Translations under genes and position numbers: made by a program
The notes under the pieces: generated by a model
Told to the model about the DNA's origin: nothing
What the model saw: the letters and a program-made list of their open reading frames with translations, nothing else
The model's database searches: none
Part shown: positions 16,601 to 22,534 of the stretch, piece after piece
Layout: each line of letters opens with the position of its first letter
Position numbering within the stretch: position 1 is the first letter of the stretch
Origin: Bacteroidales bacterium
GTDB lineage: Bacteria > Bacteroidota > Bacteroidia > Bacteroidales > ML635J-15
DNA length: 45,257 nt
Reading direction: 5' to 3'
Assembly (NCBI GenBank): GCA_017617125.1
Contig: JAFZWY010000018.1
Coordinates: forward strand, 1 to 45,257

Positions 16601-16828
16601 GATTTCGCCGTCGACGAGCATCTGGCAAGCACCGCACTTTCCAATGCCGCACTCGAGGCTGCGCTCGCGTCCGTCGATGCTATGACTGTGAACAGGGAAG
16701 CCCGCCTGATGCAAGGCTGCTGCAATAGTATAACCTTTTTGTCCTGTAACCTTCTGACCATTATATTCAAAGGTGGTCTGTTCGGCTTGTGGAATGTCCA
16801 AAATCGGATGTTCGGTAATCTTGTACAT
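13607..16828 (-). CDS. Fused multi-cofactor FAD oxidoreductase (HcnABC / hydroxyproline dehydrogenase-like)
   Basis: 1073-aa protein joining parts usually made as separate subunits. (1) A [2Fe-2S] ferredoxin domain with C60, C65, C68, C80. (2) An FAD/NAD(P) disulfide-reductase-like domain: IIGAGPAG at 118-125, IGAGNIG at 267-272, GAGDAVR. (3) Two [4Fe-4S] sites: C460/C466/C469/C473 and C494/C497/C500/C504. (4) A BFD-like [2Fe-2S] domain with C605, C607, C641, C646. (5) A D-amino-acid-oxidase-type FAD domain from about 698 (VAGGGIAGSAL). This matches the alpha, beta and gamma parts of hydroxyproline/opine/glycine-cyanide dehydrogenases. The DAO part should oxidise a secondary or N-substituted amino acid and pass electrons along the clusters. 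The substrate cannot be read from sequence. It stands alone, transcribed leftward. Confidence 0.85.
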   Translation of the reverse strand: MYKITEHPILDIPQAEQTTFEYNGQKVTGQKGYTIAAALHQAGFPVHSHSIDGRERSLECGIGKCGACQMLVDGEIKRICITPVDGVKSVREIPQDYFPQVIEPKDNTRKVYKTQVVIIGAGPAGLACREKLNEMGIANIVVDNNERIGGQFNMQTHQFFFFEKEKIYGGMRGFDIAKTLAGDDHSNIFLNTTVWDLLEGKRVACKNLRDGSISYIDAEHLVVATGAVPFMPVFENDDLPGVYTAAVVQKMMNVEHTLLGKRILSIGAGNIGYLTSYQATQAGAKVVAIVEAMDHEGGFPVQANRVRRLGIPIYTSHTLLRAIPNETHTGIVGAVIAECKNFQPIPGTEKVIEGIDVINICTGLISDSQLLTKGREVFGANVFGAGDAVRVGEGTCAVLRGKQVALEIAMQMGKRVNYDDYLAVSKEYIDAQQRPVRVLQTPNKPTSERMNTRGFVVADCLYGFACNPCSFSCPQGAITKASTSSVPEIDYNKCVGCMECVSHCPGLAIFGYNLQKNILFLPIEYHVDENVEVVLINDNGEKVGEGIVEHIKVNENKTNVARVKATDISGEKLTEVTGFILKEKFGEKVAMNPTKKDDKDPAYICHCEDVQLDKLLEVIGDRKVISVDELKHTTRIGMGTCRGKRCIPRVKQLLRGYGIEVVGDATPRGPLSNQVTINDMQPTNKPVEFIAGKNTKRVECDVFVAGGGIAGSALFRYFSEAGKKTVLCNAERGSSWRCIGGGRPAFSVPEIADIANHNQDIFRELQSKTNVGYYPIRYVGFAHDEATYKSLEASLGWSDGYMVDRKDFQKEISPYFNPNLDTYSAACVTNNCWQATPGKVIDYIRHLACEKGGVLLEDCRLVEVQRTAKGFMALVYTHDKEFVEYHCEHFVNSLGYQAAKFAKQLGIETGLYPIKHQAFITGRLPMMGKDGECLDMLIDRRQYKGFSAVYGQQFKETGQIIGCASPGVDAAEAGKNLKFNAQNFLEICSEMFREWIPQLGAVSFQAFWAGYYTEPRYIIDPGHGLLVGLQGHGFMLGQYLAKMYVDRYMGRPVPDYADRLLLSGDGLCENAFK

Positions 16829-16923
16829 TTTCTTTGCTTTTATAATAGACTATATTTCAGTTAATTAAATTAAAAATCATCGTAATATTTTGGAGTGTTA
16901 AATTTACATTTTTTTTGATACCA

Positions 16924-16940
16924 TTGTCAAAATGTGACAA
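16924..16940. promoter_or_regulatory. Candidate operator, TTGTCA-N5-TGACAA
   Basis: A perfect 6-bp inverted repeat with a 5-nt spacer, about 96 bp upstream of the oxidoreductase start. Size and symmetry fit a dimeric regulator such as a Crp/Fnr-family protein, but the half-site is not a consensus I can assign. Confidence 0.4.
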
Positions 16941-17011
16941 AAAAATATGATTTTTTTTGATTGCATTCTTTTTTGTTGTTAATAATCAACACGTTGTATT
17001 AGCAAATTGTA

Positions 17012-17036
17012 TTTCGTCCCTGAGTATGTCGAATGG
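17012..17036 (+). repeat. Degenerate REP-like element
   Basis: TTTCGTCCCTGAGTATGTCG followed by AATGG is a worn copy of the CTTCGCTCCCTGAGCGTAGTCGAAGGG-type repeat found at 9678 and 19641. Confidence 0.45.
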
Positions 17037-17173
17037 ACAATGCCGAGGTGCACATTGTATTACATTAGTTGACTTTTCTATTTACGTTCGGGGTTTGATT
17101 TTAGGGGCAGCTCAAGAAATGGTATTAGCCAAATAAAATCATAAATCGTAAATCTAAAATCGTAAATAAGTTT

Positions 17174-17181
17174 TATCTTTG
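17174..17181 (+). promoter_or_regulatory. -7 box of mrp-nifU
   Basis: TATCTTTG matches TAnnTTTG, 21 nt before the mrp ATG at 17203. The alternative in-frame TTG at 17179 lies inside this box, which settles the start at 17203. Confidence 0.7.
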
Positions 17182-17202
17182 CAATCCCTAAAAACAAATG
17201 CA

Positions 17203-18297
17203 ATGAACAAAGAAGATATTATTGAAGTACTCGGAGCAGTGTGTTATCCCGAAACAGGGCGTACACTCGAAGAGGAAGGAATGATAGGCGAGATTGAAGC
17301 CAACGGCAAAGAAATAGATATAACTCTATTGTTCCCGAAACCAACCGATCCGTTCCTTTCGTCGATAAGGCGTGACGTGAAGGATGTTTTGGAGGCTCAT
17401 TTTGGCGATGTTGCTGTTAATGTTGTAACAAAGGTAAAGCCGAAGGAAACGAAGAAGCAACCTGTAGAGTGTGGTGTCGGCAAGGTAAAGAATATTATTG
17501 CTGTTGCAGGCGGCAAGGGTGGTGTTGGTAAATCGACTGTTGCCGTAAACCTTGCAATTTCGTTGGCTCAGAAGGGCTACAAGGTTGGTCTGCTCGACGC
17601 CGACATTTTCGGACCGAGTGTTCCAAAGATGTTCAACACCGAAGATGCCCAACCGATGGCAGAAGCCGACAGCGAAGGACGTGAAATTATAATGCCGGTC
17701 GAACAATACGGAATTAAGTTGTTGTCGGTTGGTTATTTTGTTGCTCCTGGCAGTGCAGCAATTTGGCGTGGTCCAATGGCAGCTGGTGTAATGAGACAAT
17801 TTATACAGAATACCAAGTGGGGCGAACTCGACTACTTGCTTTTCGATATGCCTCCAGGAACAGGCGACATACATCTTACATTGGTTCAGACAGTTCCAGT
17901 TACGGGCGTAGTGGTTGTTTGTACTCCTCAGCAGGTTGCAATTGCCGATGCTCGCAAGGCTGTTTCGCTGTTCCGTACCAAGGATATCAATGTGCCGATT
18001 TTAGGTATCGTCGAGAATATGTCGTGGTTTACACCTGCCGAACTGCCCGACAACAAGTACTATCTGTTTGGCAAGGATGGCGGTGTTGAACTGGCAAAAG
18101 CTATGGACACCGAATTACTTGGACAGATTCCTATTGTGAAGTCAATCTGTGACAGCGGTGACAAAGGCATGCCAGCATCGATGGAATTTGCAAGCATAGT
18201 TGGAAAGATGTTCGCACAGCTCGCCGAAAATCTGGTAAAGGCAGTAGAAAAGCGCAATGCTACCTTGCCTCCTACAAAAATGGTTGAAACAAAATAA
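17203..18297 (+). CDS. mrp: Mrp/ApbC-type Fe-S cluster carrier ATPase
   Basis: 364 aa. The N-terminal DUF59/MIP18 domain (1-80) is followed by a P-loop ATPase with GGKGGVGKST at 103-112, LDADIFGPSVP and the FDMPPGTGD motif. The family loads and transfers [4Fe-4S] clusters in the cytosol. The usual CxxC near the C-terminus of proteobacterial Mrp is absent; the stretch ENMSWFTPAELPDNKYYLFG is there instead, so the cluster-binding mode may differ. It is followed 11 nt later by a NifU-type scaffold gene, which supports an Fe-S role. Confidence 0.93.
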   Translation: MNKEDIIEVLGAVCYPETGRTLEEEGMIGEIEANGKEIDITLLFPKPTDPFLSSIRRDVKDVLEAHFGDVAVNVVTKVKPKETKKQPVECGVGKVKNIIAVAGGKGGVGKSTVAVNLAISLAQKGYKVGLLDADIFGPSVPKMFNTEDAQPMAEADSEGREIIMPVEQYGIKLLSVGYFVAPGSAAIWRGPMAAGVMRQFIQNTKWGELDYLLFDMPPGTGDIHLTLVQTVPVTGVVVVCTPQQVAIADARKAVSLFRTKDINVPILGIVENMSWFTPAELPDNKYYLFGKDGGVELAKAMDTELLGQIPIVKSICDSGDKGMPASMEFASIVGKMFAQLAENLVKAVEKRNATLPPTKMVETK

Positions 18298-18308
18298 ATT
18301 TATTCAAT

Positions 18309-18542
18309 ATGGAAGAAATTGTAAAGAAAATACAGCAGTCGATTGACGAGATTAAGCCATTCCTTCAGCAGGACGGCGGTGATATTGAACTTATCGAGGT
18401 GACTCCAGATTTTACTGTAAAAGTAAGATTGCAAGGCGCTTGCGGTTCATGTCCATATCGTATACAGACTTTAAAACTCGGTGTCGAGGACAAGTTGAAA
18501 ACTGATGTTCCACAGGTGAAGGAAGTGGTGAATGTAAATTAA
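18309..18542 (+). CDS. NifU C-terminal domain Fe-S scaffold
   Basis: 77-aa NifU/Nfu-like domain that carries a [4Fe-4S] cluster. It has FLQQDGGDIELIEV and the cluster motif CGSCPY (C45, C48). It corresponds to the stand-alone Nfu domain, with no IscU or A-type partner attached. Together with mrp upstream (11-nt gap) it forms a two-gene Fe-S carrier operon ending in the terminator at 18559. Confidence 0.94.
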   Translation: MEEIVKKIQQSIDEIKPFLQQDGGDIELIEVTPDFTVKVRLQGACGSCPYRIQTLKLGVEDKLKTDVPQVKEVVNVN

Positions 18543-18558
18543 TGGATAATTGTTGTCT

Positions 18559-18590
18559 AAAAAAAGGCGAGATTCTTTCTCGCTTTTTTT
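18559..18590. terminator. Intrinsic terminator after mrp-nifU
   Basis: Stem GCGAGA/TCTCGC with flanking A and T runs (AAAAAAG...CTTTTTTTT). It probably serves both this operon and the converging lipoprotein gene. Confidence 0.8.
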
Positions 18591-18606
18591 TGTATTGAAT
18601 GATTGA

Positions 18607-19620
18607 TTACTTTATCAATTTCTTTACCGTTGTTGTTCCTTCCATAATACCTTCTTCTTCGTCGAAATACGAGTAAAGAATCTTGAACATGCCTTTCTGA
18701 CCCGGAACCGGCTCGATTATCTGATCGCTAGACTCTTCAAGCGCTTCCAAAAGGTTACAATGCACCGGGAATGGTTCCACAAAATCCTTCCACTCCCCAT
18801 TTTCTAGCGTGTATATATAAAAGGTATGCCAGCAACTTGTCCACCACCAAGGCCAAATGCCAATTTCGATAGTGCCGTTGCCGTCCAAGTCTCCGTAAAT
18901 TTTTGGTTTGCCACCAATGCAGGTTTCAACTTCAATTGACGGGATGTTGCTATCGGAGAACATTATAAGGCAGTTGCAATCTCCTTCACATTCCATAAAA
19001 TGGTCTTCATCGTTGTATTTTTTCGGTTCCAGTAGGTAGCAAGATTCCTTCTTGCCGTCACCGTTGAAGTCGTATGTGCCCGGAACATCATATCTTTCGC
19101 CCATTTCCCGGGTCAGATTTTTCTTTTCGGCACGTTTGGCAAGATTTTCATCTGTTATCAAGTCGCTTTCAACCGAAATCTTCCATTCGTCACCTACTTT
19201 GCGAAAATTCAGATACGACGGATAGTCGTTGGTTTGACCATCGATTGTAACGCGTTTAACGAAACTGCATTTGACTTCGGTGTCGCTGATTTTTTCCACG
19301 TCAACATCTCCGTAAATCTGCTGGTAGAAGTCGGGCGACTTCTTGAACGCCATCTGCTTGTTTTCGATGCAAGCGTTCTTGTTCAACTGCATACCATAAA
19401 AAAGAACATTGTTGTCGAATAGCTTTGACAAGGCCTCGTAGTCTTTCGACGAATTTGCCTTGTTCCATTCTTTTACTAACGCGACGAAATCGGTTTCTTC
19501 TGTTTGTACTTCCGTACTGGTTGTATCCTCGTTGCTATCGCTTGGTTTTGGCGAGGCACAACTTATTGCTATTGTCAATGCGAATAGCAGCGATGCGATG
19601 GTAAAAAAGTTGGTTTTCAT
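18607..19620 (-). CDS. Lipoprotein with NTF2-like region, function unknown
   Basis: 337 aa. A signal peptide ends at lipobox AIS-C21, so it is lipid-anchored. An acidic Ser/Thr linker is followed by a region (about 45-165) that resembles SnoaL/NTF2-like domains (VKEWNKANSSKDYEALSKLFDNNVLFYG). The C-terminal half has two DxDGxGxxE-like stretches (DFNGDGKKE, DLDGNGTIE) and a tryptophan-rich WPWWWTSCWH segment. I do not recognise a specific family. It stands alone, converging on the nifU terminator. Outer-membrane lipoprotein location is inferred. Confidence 0.75.
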   Translation of the reverse strand: MKTNFFTIASLLFALTIAISCASPKPSDSNEDTTSTEVQTEETDFVALVKEWNKANSSKDYEALSKLFDNNVLFYGMQLNKNACIENKQMAFKKSPDFYQQIYGDVDVEKISDTEVKCSFVKRVTIDGQTNDYPSYLNFRKVGDEWKISVESDLITDENLAKRAEKKNLTREMGERYDVPGTYDFNGDGKKESCYLLEPKKYNDEDHFMECEGDCNCLIMFSDSNIPSIEVETCIGGKPKIYGDLDGNGTIEIGIWPWWWTSCWHTFYIYTLENGEWKDFVEPFPVHCNLLEALEESSDQIIEPVPGQKGMFKILYSYFDEEEGIMEGTTTVKKLIK

Positions 19621-19640
19621 TTTTTTTGTGTATTATGCAG

Positions 19641-19722
19641 TTTCGCTCCCTGAGCGTAGCCGAAGGGGCGATGTTGAATATTAAATCCTTGAATCCTTCA
19701 CTTCGGCTACGCTCAGTGGGCG
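19641..19722. repeat. Pair of inverted REP-like repeats
   Basis: TTTCGCTCCCTGAGCGTAGC (from 19641) and its near complement CTTCGGCTACGCTCAGTGGG (from 19701) face each other about 33 bp apart, forming a BIME-like stem. It lies between the cyclophilin gene's 3' end and the start of the lipoprotein gene. Confidence 0.75.
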
Positions 19723-19732
19723 GAGATTCAGT

Positions 19733-20191
19733 TTATTCCTCTTCAATAGTTATTTCCTCAATCTTGCATCCCTGGCGAATCTTGTCGAGTACGTCCAACC
19801 CTTCGACAACCCTGCCGAAACAAGTGTGCTGACGGTCGAGGTGGCTTGTGTATTCGCGTGTAAGGCAGATGAAAAACTGAGAGCCGCCAGTGTCGCGCCC
19901 TGCATGTGCCATCGACAATACACCACGGTCGTGGTACTGGTTGCCACCATTGAGTTCGCATTTGATTTTGTAGCCTGGTCCTCCTGTTCCGACTCTTGGA
20001 TCGCCAAGGTTGCGTGAGAATGGGCAGCCGCCTTGAACTACAAATTCGGGAATTACGCGATGGAAACGTAGTCCGTTGTAAAAGCCATCTTCAGCCAGTT
20101 TTATGAAATTTGCAACCGTATTTGGTGCATCATCGAAATAGAAGTTAACCTTCATGGTGCCAACTTCGGTCTTGATTTTTGCTATCTTCAT
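19733..20191 (-). CDS. Cyclophilin-type peptidyl-prolyl isomerase
   Basis: 152-aa cyclophilin that interconverts cis and trans proline bonds. It has FHRVIPEFVVQGG with the catalytic Arg, GGSQFFIC, and the H-x6-CFGRVVEG segment typical of small bacterial cyclophilins. No signal peptide, so it should be cytoplasmic. It ends with an acidic IEEITIEEE tail. It reads in the same direction as the guaB-surA operon but is separated from it by 153 bp of repeats, so it is probably a separate transcript. Confidence 0.94.
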   Translation of the reverse strand: MKIAKIKTEVGTMKVNFYFDDAPNTVANFIKLAEDGFYNGLRFHRVIPEFVVQGGCPFSRNLGDPRVGTGGPGYKIKCELNGGNQYHDRGVLSMAHAGRDTGGSQFFICLTREYTSHLDRQHTCFGRVVEGLDVLDKIRQGCKIEEITIEEE

Positions 20192-20213
20192 GCTATAAGT
20201 TGTTTTTTATTGA

Positions 20214-20231
20214 GTCGTGGCGCGCCGCGAC
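20214..20231. repeat. 18-bp near-perfect palindrome
   Basis: GTCGTGGCGCGCCGCGAC is symmetric except for one pair (T/G) and is far more GC-rich than its surroundings. It lies 23 bp upstream of the cyclophilin start and could be an operator or part of the neighbouring repeat element. Confidence 0.5.
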
Positions 20232-20261
20232 CGTACTGTTTTTATGTTTGAAAGTTTCAGA

Positions 20262-20341
20262 CCTAACAAGCTTGCTGTCTAACGGGCTGACAGTTTCGTG
20301 GTCTACGACCGGTTTTCTGTTAGCCTGTTGGACTGTTAGCC
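20262..20341. repeat. CTGTTAGCC-type intergenic repeat
   Basis: Repeated words such as CTAAC, GTTAGCCTGTT and CTGTTAGCC separate surA from the cyclophilin gene. The same word family fills 33605-33714. It is not evenly spaced, and looks like a dispersed intergenic element rather than a CRISPR. Confidence 0.6.
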
Positions 20342-20344
20342 ACC

Positions 20345-21682
20345 TTACTTTATCCAGCACTTTACATTGAAATTGCAGTCCTTATACTCGTCGTCGACCT
20401 TAATGTATACGCTCTTTACTTTATCCTTCACCCACTCGTCAACGAGCTTGCTGTTCTTGTCATCCAAGGCAGCCCTCTGCAATGTAAGGTAATCGTCCTT
20501 CAAATTTGCCTTGTGCTCCTTTACATCGAGGTCGAGGCGAACAATCTTGATTACACGTATTCCCCTATTGTCGCTCGACAGGAAAGGCTTCGAAAACTCG
20601 CCTTCCTTCAGCGAAGACAATGCCATCTTTGTATATGGATCGAGGAAATCATCGGTCATGTGAGCATCGCCATAGTACGGATTCATAACCTTGCCGTCGG
20701 AACCTTTGCTATCACCATTGCTATACTTTTTCACGGCATCGATGAAACTTATCGTATCCGACTTCAAAATTTCATATACTTCGTTTGCCTTCTTGTCGGC
20801 AGCTTCGAGTGCTTCCATACTAACTTTCGGTTTCATAAGTATATGACGGAAATTCATCATGTTGCCTCTTTTCTCTATCATCTGTATGATATGGAATCCG
20901 TATTCGGTCTCGACCACAGGCGATACGTCGAGCGGACTAGTCAAGTTGAAAGCCACCTGCGAAAATTCGGGCACAAGGTCTGTCTTGCTTACGAACCCAA
21001 GTTCGCCACCCTTCATTGCCGAACCTGGATCCTCGGAATACAACACGGCCATAGTCGAAAAACTTTCACCATTGAGTATGCGTTCACGAATCTTGTTAAG
21101 TTCGGATATTACTTTATCCTTGTCCTCCTTGCTAACTTCAGGCTTTATGACGATTTCAGAAAGCTCGTAATATGCCTCGATGGTTGGGACACTGTCAGCT
21201 GGCAATGATTCGAAAAATTTCGTAACCTCCGACGGGGTGACCTTGGTATCACCAATTATCTTCTGCTGCACTTTCTGTGCCATCATCTGCTCTTCTATTG
21301 TGCTTCTCAGGTCGTCCTTTATAGCCTTGATGGTCTTGCCGAAATACTCTTCCAACTTTTGCTCCGAACCTATCTGGTTTACGAATATGCTAAGACGACG
21401 GTCGAGTTCGGTTTCCACTTCTTTGGGCGTAACCTCTATACTGTCTTTCTGTGCCTGCACATACAGCAGTTTCTGGAACATCATGTCCTCGAGAATTTCG
21501 CAACGTGTGTTAGATGTAATTTCCATTTGCTGGCTTTGCATCTGTATGTACTGGTTCTCGATGTCGGACATCATTATGATCTCGTTGCCGACAATTCCGA
21601 CAATCTTGTCGATAATTCCCTGCGCGTGTGTGCTAGCGCCAACAAGTAATGTCAATATGGAGATAAAAAATATTCTTTTCAT
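20345..21682 (-). CDS. SurA-like periplasmic chaperone/PPIase
   Basis: 445 aa with a Sec signal peptide (about 1-20, ending STHAQ). The N-terminal SurA_N chaperone region (about 22-165; GIVGNEIIMMSDIENQY) is followed by two parvulin-type rotamase domains (about 170-270 with EDPGSAMKGGELGFV, and about 275-390 with RHILMKPK). SurA guides outer-membrane proteins through the periplasm. It is the last gene of an operon guaB - PPIase - lipoprotein - surA, 3 nt after the preceding gene. Length is close to E. coli SurA. Confidence 0.9.
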   Translation of the reverse strand: MKRIFFISILTLLVGASTHAQGIIDKIVGIVGNEIIMMSDIENQYIQMQSQQMEITSNTRCEILEDMMFQKLLYVQAQKDSIEVTPKEVETELDRRLSIFVNQIGSEQKLEEYFGKTIKAIKDDLRSTIEEQMMAQKVQQKIIGDTKVTPSEVTKFFESLPADSVPTIEAYYELSEIVIKPEVSKEDKDKVISELNKIRERILNGESFSTMAVLYSEDPGSAMKGGELGFVSKTDLVPEFSQVAFNLTSPLDVSPVVETEYGFHIIQMIEKRGNMMNFRHILMKPKVSMEALEAADKKANEVYEILKSDTISFIDAVKKYSNGDSKGSDGKVMNPYYGDAHMTDDFLDPYTKMALSSLKEGEFSKPFLSSDNRGIRVIKIVRLDLDVKEHKANLKDDYLTLQRAALDDKNSKLVDEWVKDKVKSVYIKVDDEYKDCNFNVKCWIK

Positions 21683-21685
21683 TGA

Positions 21686-22534
21686 TTATTGGTTGACAAT
21701 TGTAATGGTTCCGTCTGACTTATATTTGTTAAGTAGTTCTTTTTTCCCCTGCAAGTACTTGTCGTGCCTGCGCTTGTTCATAATTATCTGTATTATTTGA
21801 GGCTTGGCAAGTTCTATAGGCAAAAGATCGCCCGGGACGACGTAGTCGTCGATTTTTACCAAATAATGCAAGGTATCGCGAATATAATCGAGAGTATTCT
21901 TGTATTTCAGTTCGTAAGGTTCGATGGTTCCTTTATAGTCGATAAGTTTAAGGAAATCGGTAAATTCGACCCAGTCCTTTACGAAATAAACTGCCTTGTC
22001 GGGACTATCGCAGTAGTCGCCCAGTTCCTGCTCGCTATCGAGGTCGCTTTTACGAAGCTTGTCGTAAATTTCATAATAGCGTGTAATATTAGGCGATATT
22101 GTCATATAGTGGGCCTTGACGTAAGTGGTATTGATGACATAATCGTTGAGGTGCTTGTCATAATAGTCGGTTATTTCCTTCTCGGTTATGTTCATGTTGA
22201 CATTGCTGTATATGTACTTGTTGCAATATTCGTGCGAATAAAGCTGCCGGCGGTACTGCAATATTTTTTTTGATATTTCAGCAGTGTCTGTCATGATTTT
22301 CATCGCTTCGTTATACATTACGCGTTCGGTCAGCCAGTCGTCGATGTACTTGTCGGCAAGCATTGCGCTGTCGCTGGCATTGGTGTATGGCCCTATAGCA
22401 CGCATAAGCTCCTTCTCATACAATTTTTCGCGACCTATACTGGCGACGTATTTCTCTTCAACGGGAGCATCACTCTTTTTATTGCACGAGAAGAGTAAAA
22501 AAGCTAGCGATATAAGTAATAACGACCTATACAT
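21686..22534 (-). CDS. SurA/PpiD-type lipoprotein chaperone without rotamase domain
   Basis: 282 aa with a lipobox (LLFS-C17). The body resembles the SurA/PpiD N-terminal helical chaperone domain (IDDWLTERVMYNEAMKIM, then EKEITDYYDKHLNDYV) and a C-terminal helix, but I see no parvulin rotamase motifs (no GGELG, no GYH). It starts in a 1-nt overlap with the stop of the upstream PPIase gene and sits 3 nt before surA. It probably works with both in outer-membrane protein folding. The exact role is inferred from position. Confidence 0.8.
   Translation of the reverse strand: MYRSLLLISLAFLLFSCNKKSDAPVEEKYVASIGREKLYEKELMRAIGPYTNASDSAMLADKYIDDWLTERVMYNEAMKIMTDTAEISKKILQYRRQLYSHEYCNKYIYSNVNMNITEKEITDYYDKHLNDYVINTTYVKAHYMTISPNITRYYEIYDKLRKSDLDSEQELGDYCDSPDKAVYFVKDWVEFTDFLKLIDYKGTIEPYELKYKNTLDYIRDTLHYLVKIDDYVVPGDLLPIELAKPQIIQIIMNKRRHDKYLQGKKELLNKYKSDGTITIVNQ

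Larger units (their letters stand above)
16829..17202. other. Divergent intergenic region with palindrome and repeats
   Basis: This 374-bp gap separates the oxidoreductase and mrp promoters. It contains a perfect inverted repeat (16924-16940), a degraded REP-like element (17012-17036), repeats of AAATCGTAAAT at about 17140-17167, and the mrp -7 box. I see no small gene. Confidence 0.6.
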
